A stretch of 64,000 nt of DNA from Apostichopus japonicus (GCF_037975245.1 NC_092569.1:21101001-21165000), one strand, 5' to 3'; positions 43,129 through 58,251 are shown, numbered from the stretch's first letter. Notes: a model not told the origin generated them from the letters alone. Numbers and translations are program-made.

Positions 43129-43941
43129 GGTAGCCTATTAATTAGGTAATAGTCTATAACTTGAAATAACCTCATTTTAGTTTAATTCTAGTTTCTTTTT
43201 AAAACGTTTTCTTTTTCATTTATTTTATTTTCCTTTGGGTCATTGATCATGCTTGAATACTAATAGGGTTAAACGATGCCTGACCTATAAAGTTATATGT
43301 CAAATTGAGTTCATATGTAGAGAAGGGTTGTAAATGTATCATCACTATAACGTTCCATGCAAAGCGCTTAACTATGATTCAATCACTTCAGGATTCTCTA
43401 TATATTCAACAAACGGTTCATACGAACTACTATTAGGAATATGACATATACGTTTGGATATGATATGTATATAAATGAAATCATTGTTCCTCTGCAGTGA
43501 AAAAAAAAATCATATGTTATTTTGATACATTTATTACTTATCCAGAATTATAACTTTTTAGATTTCTTAAATTGCAACTGATTACTTACCGGTACTCGGT
43601 ATTAGCTCCATTTGATTGCTACAGTTACCACCACAGGGCATAACGGCATCTTTATATGAGTGTGGTTTTGTGCACTTGAAAAAAGCTGAAATCATAAGAA
43701 CCGGTATTTTTAATAACACCATGGATGCAATTGCATTACGAATATTTGCTACAAGTAAATAATTTATCCATGTTTGCTGATTTATGTTTGTTCTCTAAAA
43801 TTCACAAAGTCAAAGTAATAAGATGAACAGTAAGATCTACTTTCCGTTATTCTACTTACCAACGCGTTCCTCCAACGTAGAATGAATGCAAATGCCAAGA
43901 AGGAAGCAATGAATCATAAACGAAAACTTAATTTCATTCAT
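37969..43941 (-). CDS. Gene B: complete mucin-stalk/TIL/EGF fibrinogen-related protein (702 aa)
   Basis: Six exons, 5' to 3': 43860-43941 (signal peptide MNEIKFSFMIHCFLLGICIH), 43590-43685 (KCTKPHS/CGGNC), 41632-42755 (1124-nt stalk with two 72-residue repeats, then TIL with CDDPDGEKGC), 40681-40974 (E' segment, EGF-like CICSDGFFGNGQNC, FReD start DCQDVNDVG), 38703-38964 (IFQRR...DWEDYKIGFG), 37969-38219 (VFDYMDYHRG, DQDND, GGWWYNNC, stop). The total of 2109 nt is exactly 703 codons. All junctions are GT-AG, and exon lengths equal those of gene A. The stalk is about 320 residues of Ser/Thr-rich sequence, probably O-glycosylated. FReD Cys and DQDND motifs are kept, so ligand binding is plausible. 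A family-wide role in innate recognition is inferred. Confidence 0.9.
42861..43068 (+). mobile_element. tRNA-derived SINE (family 1) with the best-preserved tRNA head
   Basis: The 72-nt head at 42947-43018 folds as a near-complete cloverleaf: acceptor GCGTCCA/TGGAGGC with one G-G mismatch, anticodon stem around GTACAAA (formal anticodon ACA), and a perfect CCGGG/CCCGG T stem. It has the leader and tail of family 1 and a (TA)n tail (43069-43125), so it is a SINE and not a tRNA gene. It is orthologous to the copy at 4357. Confidence 0.85.
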
Positions 43942-44669
43942 TTTTTCTCAATGTTTAGTACAACTCATTTATACAATGAAGAATTTTTCTGGATAATTCC
44001 TTGTTCAGTTCACCAAAGCACTAAGTTACTTTGAACATGTTTGTGTTGCTGCACAGGCATATCGTCTGAAGGAACAACTCATATGGTTTAAATTCAGCAT
44101 TATTGTCGATGGTTATTTTCTTCAAAATAAAAAAGAATAAAAACACTATTGATCGAAAACATTGATGTCGTTTGTTTAGCCTCGATACATTTTATACGTT
44201 TCGCATCCACTATAAAGTCTCTCTACAGAAGTATTCGCCCGAAGTCGCAATATTAAAATCTATGATATAAAATCAATATATAAGCCTAGTTCTTTGCAAT
44301 ATAAATAAGTTGATATAAGAATTGTTTTTGTGTTTTTTCCCCTCGACGTATATTTAACTCACTGTATTATTAAGTAATATCAACGCAAAATATGTTCCCA
44401 TTTGTCTTTCTACATTTTAGACGATGAAACAAATATGTGTATACTGATTAATCTACAACAAAGATTCGGCTTGAGTTTTAGATACATCGTAGATACACTA
44501 TCGATATTTCAAATCTAAGGACATGGCAAATATTTAAACAAATTAAGATTTGCTGCCTTGTATATTTAGAAAAATCCCCGAAGTTGTTGTTTCTGTTGTT
44601 GATTTACTAAACCTGTTTAAATTTGACAAAAAGAAGGGAAATATCCCCTCATAAGTATAGTACCGTAAA

Positions 44670-44990
44670 CATCAGTTCAGCTACATATAGGACGAAACCA
44701 GTCCTAGCATTCCCTGGTGTAATGGTCTTTTATAATTTCATATGCATATCTCATACCACATCACATACGCTACTTTCATTTCGCTCGTCTTGCCTCAAAA
44801 AGTCACACTTTGTGGTGACACAAGGGTGCACTCTTGACAGTCACACTACGCGCGCTCTCATTGACAGTTAAAAAAGCCTATAAGAGGCATTGACTCCAAC
44901 GGAATTACTGAGGCCGGGTAGTACTGTGACACGAAGGTCCCTGGTTCCGACCCTAACTTCGACTGATGAATACGGTTGGATTGCCTCAAA
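44670..44990 (+). mobile_element. Eroded hammerhead-SINE relative (family 2), copy 2
   Basis: GGACGAAACCAGTC at 44690-44703 keeps the 3' half of the ribozyme core, and CTTCGACTGATGA at 44957-44969 the 5' half, with a tRNA-like stretch (GACACGAAGGTCCCTGGTTC) before it. This is the paralogue of 6190-6520 within the segmental duplication. The GAAAC part is missing after the second CTGATGA. Confidence 0.5.
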
Positions 44991-45011
44991 AAGTGGTAAT
45001 TCTGTATACAA

Positions 45012-45170
<159 letters not shown>

Positions 45171-45172
45171 AA

Positions 45173-45586
<414 letters not shown>

Positions 45587-46484
45587 GAAACACTTTCCTC
45601 TTGACGGTAGTGCGTGTCAGCCGGTTCAGGATTCTTGGCCTAAGATGTCGTATTTTAATTGGCATGGGAACGAAGACATACACAAAATAAATCAAGAGAG
45701 GTAGTTGTACAGTTAACCCAGATATATTCAATCCAAAACGACTTCTTACAGTAAGGTTGCGTTGCACAATCTTGATGCTGCGTGGCCTTGAAGTCTACCA
45801 TCAAGATGTTCCTTCCAACGGCAACCAATGTAGACTGTCCTGTCCCACCCAAGTAATACACTTAATACATTTTATACAAATGGTGTACTTTACCTTAGAA
45901 CTTAGCTTCAGACATAATACCCAAATACTACAGTGCATTCCTACCATCCCCAAGTAATTGTACTCCTTTACATGGTTGAATGAGATTACATGATTATCCC
46001 TAGAAAATGTCATATGTGTTACATCACAATCCCGGGATAGGCCTCATACCACATGCCGATCCATAGGAGTAGCCATAAAAGCCATAATCTTGTAACAAAT
46101 AAAACTTGTCTACTTAATGCCAAGAGAGATAATCCCCCATATAATTACAAATGGTATATAAACTACCACAATGTCTCCAAACCGTCCACACAGAACTCCG
46201 TCATTGCTCCACAACTTGAAGATCTGCTTAATTGGCTCCAATTATAGCACGCGATAGCTAGGATAGTTTTGTGATTACATAATCGACCCGCCATAATCGA
46301 CCCCAGGCTTTACAGTTAGCCTGCAAAGCTTCTTAACACCATAAGGCTTTTTGTGTAAACACTTTGTGGAAATATGTTCATGTCTACCACAATTTAGTCA
46401 ATCATACAGCTTTCACACAAAGACACTCATACAAGAAAAAGTATATGGCAGGCGATGCAGACAAATTGGTAAAAAAGATATAAG

Positions 46485-46622
<138 letters not shown>

Positions 46623-47328
46623 TATATGATGAAAATGAAACAGGACACATATATGACAAATAGGAAAACTGATTTTTTTTATCATATTGACTGGAAATTT
46701 CACAATTTTCTACTAATTTACAAAGCTATGTGATGCTATCAGAATAAACTGAGAAAATCTTTTCGTTTGATCTTGAGATGATTGCATAACAGTGAAGCTA
46801 ATCAGCTTTAATAAAAGAGTCTTAATCCGCATAATGAGGTGAAAGTTTTTCCCTTTAAAATGGTGAACTTTGCTTTCTTACATATGACTACTGAAACCAA
46901 AAACGAGTCCACAATCGATAATTCAAATACATCATTTACATTCTCTATCTCCTCAATTTGTAAATAGGAGGATGTAGTAGCCTTTTCAATTACAACTTTA
47001 TATTTAAATAATTATAATCTGCTGGTCTGGAGAAACAAGACCCAACTCCCACTTTGTTACGATCAGGTGATATATAAACAAACCCTGAGTAATACCCCTT
47101 ACATTTTTGTTCTTCATAACCTTAGCTTATAGTACGTCGTACATCATATAACCTGAATATGATCGAGTTAAGTACATTACTCTTCTGTAAGCAAAGCCGT
47201 CGTAATCCTCTCCTTTTATCACCACTAGCGATTAAAATTAGACATCCATCAAACATAGCAATTTTTAAAGATTCGTGGGTATCACGACTTCACAGAAAAA
47301 ATGGTAGCAAACATTTGCAAGTCGAGCC

Positions 47329-47727
47329 TCACAACGACTTCATTTTCATAACCACTGCTGCAACAGAACAGTTTTTATCACGTGTAATCCTTTGAAACAA
47401 ACAGATACCTGTATCCCAAGGAGCACCGTATATTCCATTGAACTGAACACTAGTACAAGCATTGAACCACCAGCCGCCGGGATGATATTGAGTATCAGCA
47501 CAATTTTGGCCGGCTAAGTCATTGTCCTGATCGTAAGTTGAAAATTTCATATCTCGATGGTAATCCATGTAGTCATATTCTGTTAAATGTATAAACAAGA
47601 GAGTTTATTATAATAAGCTTCATTTTAACTTTGAAGGGAACACTGTCGTCACACTTACTAAATATGTCCTTTTACAATATTTAGCTAAGTAATGTAAAGC
47701 ACGTAAACAGTATATTAAATTACTAGG

Positions 47728-47807
<80 letters not shown>

Positions 47808-50800
47808 GTCACCATATATATATATATGTGAATATATATATATATATATATATTCATATATATATATATGGTGACGAATCAAGTGACGAATCAGTTTGTG
47901 TCTTCTGTTTCGAATGTAGACTACAGCTTCCTATAACCTAAACAAGAATGATGGTTAACAACATTGGCCTCAACTTTGGATTGTGTATTTTTGTTTTGTT
48001 TTTTGGATTGAGGTATTTGCTATTCGCGGAACAATACGTACCGAAGCTCCCTGTGTAGCTTCCAAGCGTTATCTCGTATTGTGTTGCCTCGGAGCTAACT
48101 CGAAACAGGTTGTAATGAAGATATGCACTGTCATCATTGGTATTGTTGAACCAAATATCAATTCTTAGTTGATGATCTCTCTGAGCTGATATGACGTGTA
48201 ATTTCTCATTTCCGAGCCAGAAACTAGAGTTAAGATCACCAAATCCATCTCTGTAGTTATTCCAAGTCTCATAAAATGAAACAGATCCACCAACCCGCTT
48301 CTGAAACAGCTGTAAAAAAAAAGAAACCGCAAATTTCATAGAAATATACATAGTGTATAAGTCGAATATTTTGTTGACAAGATCTACATTTTAATTAGGA
48401 TGACAAGAGTTGCGTCTGGAAGAGATCATGTAATTGCTCAACTTAAGATGAATTTGTCCGACGATAAATACCTTCCTTGAGAATACTTCAAACATGATAA
48501 TTAGGAAAGACCGATGATGTTACTTTGATGGTATTTATCTACTTCGAGAAACGTTGTTTCACATCCAATTCCTACATGATGGTTAAATTAGATGGTATAT
48601 CTCATGTAGCCCTACATGGTTTGAATTAATTACTCAAGTTACGTATCGTAAGGTATCACTGGTGAAAAGATTACCCAGAGCCTGATATTATGAACTTCTG
48701 ACTTTATATAGGGAAGCAAAGTTTTGGTAAAGTGAGTGGCTGTTAGTAGTCTTTGGGAACAATGTCGGATAGTAATTAAAGCCCCAAATATAAGAGATGG
48801 CTCATAACGCATTGGTTGCCTGATCACAGGGGGAAAGCAACTCCACGGTTTGCTTGGGAGGAGGACATGGACATTACAGCGTGCAGCCACAAATACTAAA
48901 ACTGTGTTCGATCAATATTTTGATAGATTATTGAACTTTCTCATATTTATAATGAAAGTTTAAGTAAAAGAACTTATAGATTCCTTTCACTTTAGGCATT
49001 TGCACAAAAACATTTACTCATTTGAATTTTTCATTTTAAATAGGTGTAGTTTAATTTCGTATTTGCAGTTCTGCGAAAAAGTGAAATGAATAGTATGCTG
49101 GTTTCCAAAAGAAAACTTACCATCCAACCATCTTTGCAGTAAACTTGGAATGGTTCATGTGGCCAAGAAGGTGGACTTATCAAATAAATGCCTTCTTTGG
49201 TGGATAAACCATTATAAACATCCTGACAGTTTGTGATTACTTGACAAGTCGTACCATTTCCCCAGTAGCTCTCTTTACACTCGCAATATGAACTTTGACC
49301 TTGGTTCTGACAGGTTGCATGATGACTGCAAGAGTATTCTTCACAGTGGAGAACATCATTTACACATGTGCAATGTCTTGTGCAGTTTAAGTTAAGATGC
49401 GATGATCCGTTCTGTGCAGAAATGTTCACGAATACGAGCAAGTCGAGAGAAACTGTTAACTCTGCTCAAATGAGACTTCATTCAACGGTTAATAATATAT
49501 AATACATTAGTGGAAACGTTAACGTAATATTCATTGTCTTTTGTAATCTGAACGTTGTTGCCCCCCCCCCCCACCCCCCAAAAAAATTGGGATATCGGCA
49601 TGTTGTGACTACTGCATTTTTTGAATGGTAGATATAATAACTTCAAACGAATCTTCAAATCAATTTTTCTGCCCAACCTAAAGATGTCATAAGTGATATC
49701 CGACTCTGACTAATATTAACATATAACCTTCAAATTACGTTTCGAAAAACTTCGTATTTTTATAGCTATATTGTAAACGGTTAAAAAATGTGAATTTTTC
49801 AACGGAATAAGTAATAAGCTTATAATAGGAATAAGTATGGACACAAGAAATGTACGCGCTCGTTTAGTTATTGATATTGATGTTATTTACACTCTCTAAA
49901 AGAGATCTTCGAAAAACGTGACACATGCGAAAAATGACAAATGTCGAGTTATGTGAAAATACCGAAATGACTCCCATGGACGAGTGGTAGCATCCGCATT
50001 CATACAACGGTATGCATGCTCCATCTCTGATTAGGAATCCATCTGGACAGACACACGTATAACCTGATTCATCGTCACAGCTTTTAAAACATCCGTTGAG
50101 TCCGTCGGGATCATCGCACGTAGTTTGGCATGAACAGTTCATCCATATCATGTTGGTTGGGCAGGATTCTGAAGTAAAATGACATGTTCAAGTCGGTGGT
50201 CGTAATAATTGCACTTAACTATGCATTCAACAACATGACGGTTCTTTCAAATGCTCACCCGGCCAAATGTTTACAAAAATTAGAAATTCCGAAAGGAGAT
50301 ATTATATCCCAGAAGAAGTCTCTTAAGTATAATACTGTAAGAATTATTTTTACTATCATTTTGAGAGGTAACAATCAGAATATCGTTACTTAAAGCTTTA
50401 ACACTTCAGTTTGCTTCTGACATGTAAAAGGTCAATTAAACCGAGGTTAATTCAGCATATTGCAAAAAATATCTGTTGTGAGTGGTAATGCTATTGGTTG
50501 GCTATTATAACATAATCTGATTGAGAGATGAAACTAAGCTATCAAATATGTAAACATGTTACTGTTCAATCATATAAAGTAAGTTACAATATTGTCTTAC
50601 CGTCTAAGTATTATATCATATAGATATTTGAGAAGGCCAGGCGGTAGGGAATACAAGTATGCCTATCTAATTCTTACAATTGTTTCTCCAATTGTGAACT
50701 GAAGTAATTGTAGTATTAATGGTAAACATTTTTAAATCACCTGTTGTAGGCATCCGTGTTGTTGATAGCACAGTTGTACTTGTAGCTGTAGTTGTCGATG

Positions 50801-53477
50801 GCGTTTCAACGGTTGACGTTAATAAACGTATTTCCTCCGTAGATGGCATCGACGTTGACTTGATTTCACCCACTGTTGTTTCTTGTTTAATTCCCGCACC
50901 TGAAAATGGAAATAATCAGTGTTAGTTGCTATTTAATCGTTTGCAATACAAGTTAATTCTTTAAACCATCTAAAATAAGATAAATATGTATCAACTATAA
51001 TAACTTTGAACAAGTGTATTCATACTAAAGAACTAATACTGCCGTCTGTTAGTTGCTCAAACGAACATTCATAATATATCAGCTGATGAAGATACATGAG
51101 AACTAAAGTTTCAGACAAAAAAAAACTGTAGTTGTAGATAAATATGATGTTGATTTTATCACTTAAACATTTTAGCTCTTAACAAAACTAAAAGCCATTA
51201 CGTTACCTGTTGAGACCATCGATGTTGTTGAAAATTCATTTTTGTTGATGGTTGTCATTTTATCGGTTGACCGCAGTAATGTTGTTTCATCTGTTGAGTG
51301 CATGGTTGTAATTAGTAATTTACTCGGTGTTGTTGCTAGTTTATTGATTGAATCTAATGATTGAATACTTAAATATCATATTTGTTGATATTTACTATAA
51401 ATAATAACACTAAGTTTTCAATGGTCCCGTAATAATCAAAAACATAGACACTTGATAGGACGTTAGCATACGATTATAAAAAATTTACCTAACATTGTTA
51501 ATACACAACATTCTTAATGTTCAATTAGTCCAAGCCGTATTAAACCAAATACTTCTTGGCGTTCACATTGTCAACATAATAATGAATAAAGAATACCAAT
51601 CTGTGTTATGACTGAGTCAAATACTTAAAAAAAGTACACCACATGCTGTATCGTTACCTGTTGTAGGCATCACTATTGTTGACAACAAACTTTTGGATCG
51701 TGTTGTCATTTCATCAGTTGACGGTAATATTCGCACCCCATCTGTTGTGTGCACCGGAGTTGTTGATCGGTCACTAATGTCCGTTCCCAGCGTACCTTTT
51801 GTAGTTGTTGACGTTTCACCGGTTGACATAAATGATCGCATTTCATCAGTAGAGTGCATCCATGTTGATTTGATTCCACTAAGTGCTGTTTCCGTTTTTA
51901 TTCTCTCATCTGTAAACGAAAATGATTAGTGTCAGATTTTTCCTATCGTTTCCATGTATGCTAGGCTAACTCTTTATATCCTTTACATTAATATCTAACC
52001 ATCTAAGAAAAAATGTAACCTACCTCGTCAAACTGTCAGATATAAAGAATTAGAGATGTTTGCCGAGAAATATTCGAAAGAATGTTTCGATAGCAAAGTA
52101 CATATTCTTAATACTTATCAGCTTGTTGCGTTCTTACTTTACGTTGTGTTGATATTATCCCCACGGTTTATGTCATGAGTGAGATGGTGTATTATACTTG
52201 TATTTTGGATCCATCAATTGTAGTTGTAAAATACTATAGCCATTATAACTAATGACTTTGTTAAAGTCAGTTTTCGATACATGAAATCATGATATGCAAC
52301 CTACAAACATATACAATTATTTCGAGCATTTCTTTTGACTCATTACCATTTGGTTAACATAACGATATACGAAAGCAAATAGTGTTGTCTATATTAGTAT
52401 TCAGACATTTCAACTAGGACGTAAAGATTCACTCAATTTTATGTCGGTGACTCTGCCTAGAAGAATTAAACTTATTATATTACTTACATTTAGTATTCAC
52501 ATACAATACTCCTGATATACAACCCGGCAACGAGAACTCATAGCTGGCATTTCGTTTGACGTATTACCATTCTTTAACATATATTACAACGCTATACGGA
52601 GGTAAATAAAGTTTGTTTACACAATTATATATACAAAGTGAGTTTTATATTAGTGAGTCTGTTTAAAGAAACAGATAACTGAACATCCGCTGACATAAAA
52701 AAATTAAGTGGTTCGTTTGAACCGAAAATATGCATATATATTTCCTTCTAAAACAGATTTATTTGATGTCTTGGTGCTTTTTCTTTCTTTCCCTTTGGGC
52801 CAGTACTCAGAGGGTTGAATGCCAAATAGAGTTTATATTTAGAGAGGATGGTTGTAAATACATCATCACTACAACCCTTCATGAACAAGCAAAGCGTTTA
52901 ACTAAGATTCAGTCTTTTCAGGATTATCTATATATTCACCAAATAGTTCATAATAATTACTATTATGCATATGACATATACGTTTGAATATAATATGTAA
53001 ATGAAGCTTCAAATTAAATTACTGTTCCCTTTGCAGTGCAAAAAAAAGTCAATATTTACTTCGATACATTTATTACTTGTCTACATTTATAACTTCAAAA
53101 AAGCTAAAATAGCAACTGTTACTTACCGGTACTCGGTATTACCTCCATCTGATTGTTACAGTTACCTTCACAAGGCATAACGGCATCTTTATATGAGTGT
53201 GGCTTTGTGCACTTGAAAAAAGCTGAAATCATAAGAACCGTTAGTTTAAAAATCATCATCGAGCAGTTACATAACAAATATTTGCTACAATTATAATAAC
53301 TGATTCGTGTTTGCTGATTAATCTTTTGTTTTTAAATTCACAACGTCAAAGTAATGAGAGGAAATGTTAAATCTACTTTCCGTTATTCTACTTACCAACG
53401 CTTCCCGCCATCGAAGAATAAATGCAAATACCAAGAAGGAGGCAATGAAAGATACACGAAAACTGAATTCCACTCAT
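47329..53477 (-). CDS. Gene F: complete fibrinogen-related protein, paralogue of gene C (577 aa)
   Basis: Nine exons, 5' to 3': 53396-53477 (signal peptide), 53127-53222 (96-nt Cys exon), 51658-51909, 51207-51335 and 50741-50899 (Ser/Thr-rich stalk, phase 1-1), 49963-50168 (TIL), 49121-49411 (E', EGF-like, FReD start), 48042-48309 (FReD middle), 47329-47579 (FReD end, [13 protein letters not shown]). The sum of 1734 nt is exactly 578 codons with all splice sites present. It differs from gene C by a 3-nt shorter first stalk exon and by substitutions near the FReD ligand face ([10 protein letters not shown] against DIMLNGIYG). In exon 2 the CGGNC of the others reads CEGNC. Secreted recognition protein by family inference. 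Confidence 0.88.
47731..47880. repeat. (TA)n tract with inverted repeat in the FReD intron of gene F
   Basis: Pure TA to about 47803, then arms starting ATTCGTCACCATATATAT (47804 on) and ending ATATGGTGACGAAT (to 47879) form an imperfect long hairpin. Confidence 0.85.
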
Positions 53478-54449
53478 CTTCTTTTCTCAATGTTTAGTAG
53501 AAACTAAGAGTTTTTCTGGATAACTCCTTGTCAAGCTCATCAATGTTCTAAGTTACTTTGAAAACCCTCGTGTTGCTACGCAGATACCGAAGTTTGAGGG
53601 AACACACAACCGATCACGTGATTCAAATTCAGCATTATTGTTAATGTTAATATTCGCCAAAAGCGACAAAAGAAAATGGAAACCAGCCACGTACGCTATT
53701 GATCGAAAGATATTGACGTCGTTTGGAATACAATATGAAGTCTACTTCTACAGAATTATACGCAGAGACACAATATTAAAAATCTATGATATATAATCAA
53801 TAAACAGACCTAATTCTTTATAATTGAATTAATGAATTGTTATTATGTCTTATATTTGTGATTTTTGGGGTCGTTATTTAAGAAAACGTATTTTTTATAT
53901 TGTTTATATTGTAACTCACTGTTTGTAATATCAACGAGGGCTCTTGTTTTCACAGCCGACCTAGATTGAATGGAAAGATTCGCCGCGTTGATTAGGAAAT
54001 AACTGTTTGTGTACGGAATCACTAATGTTTATGACCTTAAAATATATCATGAACAATTTTGTAGAATTATCAACGGTTTGGATTTCTGGCAAATTAGATT
54101 AGTGGAACTTCCGCAAACGAAGAAAAATCTTCCGCAAACAAAGAGTAAGAAATAAATGAGCAGTCTGAATGATTATGTTAGACAACATTTCTTTAGGATC
54201 TGCACTAACATTTAAAAACGGCAGTAAATTAACATATACATGAAGAGGAAAATATTCTTCTTTTGTGAACTGGTGAGGTTGAAACATTAATTTTTAACCG
54301 ACAAAGCCCTTACGTATCACATTAGCTAAGAAGTAATGTTTACAATATAACCAGCAACATTACGTTTCGGAACAACATTACTGCAGCTTTTCTAATATTC
54401 AATACTTTATAACTGTTGGAAAACGTTTGTAAACACGGGATTCCACTAA

Positions 54450-54716
54450 CCCAGCAAACACAAAACGTTATCATAACATTTTTAAAAGAGCCACTAAAAT
54501 AGGTTTTTGTAACGTTAAATGTGGTGTTATAAAAACGTCGGCATAACGTTTTTATGAGGTATTAATGTTATATTAATGTTTTAACCAAAAATGTTTTGAA
54601 ATAATAGCCTGAAAACGTAAATTTCGTGACATATTTATTACACCACAAATAACGTTATCAAAACAAAAGACGAAACGTTTTAATAACGTTTCAAAAACGT
54701 GTTTGTATTTGCTGGG
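54450..54716. mobile_element. AACGTT-rich MITE, copy 2
   Basis: Paralogue of 17830-18060 with better-matched ends (CCCAGCAAACACAAA and TTTGTATTTGCTGGG). It has an extra segment near 54485-54525 (AAAGAGCCACTAAAATAGG) that copy 1 lacks. Confidence 0.65.
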
Positions 54717-56018
54717 AATGTTCTTATGGTTATATAGCTAGAAATTACTTCGAAACGTTATTGAACGAGAAGTACGATCTTCATTCCATTTTTAGTATGA
54801 ATTTTATTCATTGTTATTTACTTTGTTTATGACTATCCAAATTCAAAGTAATTATGCATTGTTCACATTCAACATATAAGGAATAAATATGTAACTGCAA
54901 TAACAAGTCATGATTACTCAGCATACTGAGTGAACGTTTGTAAAGTACGGTACCACCCTGCCCAAAATTACTGTATAAACTAAACAACTGGCTGAATGAA
55001 GGAACGAAGATAAATCCCAACGACAAATTATGATGAAAGACCTAATCAAGTGGACCGTGAAGAAAACAGGCCATTAGTCACTGCGACTACCATATACCAA
55101 TACCTGTTCGCCATTCATTCATGCCACATATATCACTAAAATTGTTATGCCGACACGTACGTATGCAGCCAAATTAAATACATATGTACAACATACCGTA
55201 ATTGTTAAAATAGCTATTTTAACAATTATGTTGCACTTATTAGTATTACTAGTCCCATATATTGGAGGGCAATATATATGATTACACATTCGTGACCAAC
55301 TCATTGAGACATTATAATTCCAAAACAAAGCTCAAACTACATTTCTAAAGGCAAATCATATCGCCCGAACAAATAAAAAGTTGATCACTTGTTTCAATCC
55401 CCTCATAATTTACAACGCCATCAGATTTCCATACGTAATTCGTAGCAACATCTAAAGCAGACCTGGTGAACAATATTGTTCATAACTTTTTCATATAAGC
55501 AGCCCCCATATTTTACCACAAATTCTCCTCTATCCCCCCTCCCCTGATCGACATATTTTTTAAAGCACCCCCCCCCCCTCCCCCGCCAGTGTTAATAAAG
55601 TTATAGCAGACATTACGTTAAGTTAGAACTTGAAACGACATAGCCCTAGTGCGTCAAGTCGATCCGAGCTACACAACAAATTTTGACGCATTTTTTTTTT
55701 AAGTAGGGCACCATTGTTGGTAAAGGAGGTACAAACAGAATTTTCACAACTGATATTTCTAAAATAATATCCTATGCATGGTTACTATTATGAGAGTTAC
55801 AAAATTACATCTCACTGTCAATCTCAATTCCGGGACAGTGTTGCTTTTTGCCGTCGTGAGAAACTAACTATATGCATTCTATCCGAGGATGTGAAACGAA
55901 AATGTAAATCCTTGGGAGCTAGGATCCTCCCCAATCCCAACCATGGCTCATGTCAACAAAATATTCGACTTATACACTATGTATAGTTCTATGAAATTAG
56001 CGGTTACTTTTTATACAG

Positions 56019-56286
56019 CTGTTTCAGAAGCGGGTTGGTGGATCTGTGTCATTTTATGAGACTTGGGATAACTAGAGAGATGGATTTGGTGATCTTAATT
56101 TTAGTTTCTTGCTCGGAAATGAGAAATTACACGTCATATCAGCTCAGAGAGATCATCAACTAAGAATTGATATTTTGTTCAACAATACCTATGATGACAG
56201 TGCATATCTTCATTACAACCTGTTTCGAGTTAGCTCCGAGGCAACACAATACGAGATAACGCTTGGAAGCTACACAGGGAGCTTCG
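56019..56286 (+). pseudogene. FReD middle exon, inverted, premature stop (copy 2)
   Basis: Full 268-nt exon length and splice edges, with the same TAG at codon 19 (56073-56075) as the copy at 19356-19623. The next exon of this inverted gene fragment is at 56775. Confidence 0.85.
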
Positions 56287-56583
56287 GTACGTATTGTTCC
56301 GCGAATGGCAACTACCTCTGAACAGTAGTGTGGTTCAGTTGACTGAACTTTGACGTATATTGATTTTGTTAATGTTGTACTTTATGTATCAGGACCGCTT
56401 AGGACGATTGCAAGAGAGAGATGGGGAATTGTTAATCTGATAATGTCAATGAAGTTCTTAGAATACATTTTAAAAAAAACCCAGAGAAGTACACAATCCA
56501 AAGTTGAGGCCAATGTTGTTAACTTTCATTCTTGTTTAGGTTATAGGAAGCTTTAGTCTACATTCGAAAAAGAAGACACAAAC

Positions 56584-56700
<117 letters not shown>

Positions 56701-56774
56701 GTGTGTGTGTGCGTGTGTTTGTGGGTGTGTGTGAAGCTTATTTTTTTAAACTCTCTTGTTTATGCATTTAACAG

Positions 56775-56913
56775 AATATGACTACATGGATTACCATCGA
56801 GATATGAAATCTACGGTGGCCCTTGGGATACAGGTATCTGTTTGTTTCAAAGGATTACACGCGATAAAAACTGTTCTGTTGTGGCAGTGGATATGAAAAT
56901 TAAGCCTTTGTGA
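56775..56913 (+). pseudogene. FReD last exon, inverted, internal deletion
   Basis: Acceptor and start ([12 protein letters not shown]) and the end ([11 protein letters not shown] to stop at 56911-56913) match the 251-nt exon of gene E, but 112 nt in between, including DQDND and GGWW, are missing. The deletion also shifts the frame. Flanks to 57617 match the reverse complement of 23368-24340. Confidence 0.85.
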
Positions 56914-57623
56914 GAATGTACTTACTAGAGAGGTTCACAACCATTTCTTCTGTGAAGTCATGAACCCATGGACTTTAAAAACTATTGCTTGCTGGATGTC
57001 TTATGTTAATTGGTTGGAGCGAGAAAGAGGAGGGGACAGGATTGTGACGATTTGGTTAAAAGAACATTCAATGAACTTGATCATCAGGTCATATTAATAA
57101 AACACTAGTAGCTAAGATTATGAAGGACTGAAGTCTTATTATTCAAGGTTCGTTTATATAAGACCACATCCTGACAGAGGATTGAAGGTTGGATCTTCAA
57201 TTTACCCGAAACCAGCAGATTATAATTATATAAATATCAAATAGTAGTTGATGAAGCTACTAAACCCTGCTATTCACAAGATGATGAGAATGTAAATAAT
57301 GAATTTGAATTATCAATTGTGTTGCACGGACAGGTTTTGGTATCAGTAGTAAAATGTAATAAAAAGAACCACTTTCAACTCGTTACGCGGATTAAAACAC
57401 TTTGAATAGGGCTAATTATCTTCACGGTTATAGGATATCCCTAAATCAAACGAAATTGTTTTGTCTTCACATAGCTTTGTTATTCTCTGTTATTTTATTT
57501 TACCTCAAAATATGTAATACTTTTATGAAAAAGGACTTTTTGGACTGGTGTATCATTGTTAAGGAAATGACTTATTATCATCCAAAAATTGCTTTTAGCA
57601 CCTTACTGTTTGCTTAAGGATAT

Positions 57624-57671
<48 letters not shown>

Positions 57672-57676
<5 letters not shown>

Positions 57677-58175
57677 GAAAATCGTAATGAGTCGGAAAAT
57701 CAGCGAAAAAACTTTCAGCCTCCACAGGGATTCGAACCACGGGCCTCCGCTTTGTACGCGGACACCCTAACCACTAGGCTATGGACGCTGATTGTATGTC
57801 CAGAGTTTCGAAACCGGTAAGGAAGGTCGTAATTCCACTGTAGGCGTTTGTCACCTGTGTCGAACAATACTAGTTATGTTTTTGGTGACATATTTTGCCT
57901 TACTCTAGAGATCAAACATGATGCTAACCAACTCGAAATCATTTGTGATTCCTAAAGCCGGATCTCGAAAGAGATACTTTGAACAGACTTTATGTTAATG
58001 CAATGGAGGTAAACGACAAAGGCAAATGAATATATATAATTGAAAATCGTAATGAGTTGGAAAATCAAGAACAGTGAAAAAACTTTCAGCCTCCACCGGG
58101 ATTCGAACCACGGGCCTTCCGCTTTGTACGCGGACACCCTAACCACTAGGCTATGGACGCTGATTGTATGTCCAG

Positions 58176-58180
<5 letters not shown>
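57672..58180 (-). mobile_element. Family 1 SINE, about 1.4 copies of the 373-bp unit, minus strand
   Basis: Two tRNA-like heads (about 57718-57790 and 58088-58160) lie about 370 bp apart with the full 373-bp spacer between them, flanked by TA tracts at 57628-57671 and 58181-58250. It is an older relative of the gene C array. Confidence 0.85.

Positions 58181-58251
<71 letters not shown>

Noticed and set aside
48639-48890. Shared minus-strand ORF in introns of genes F and G (also 61129-61377)
   Set aside because: It lies in an intron, is not kept open in gene C, and has no domain; conservation is explained by recent duplication.
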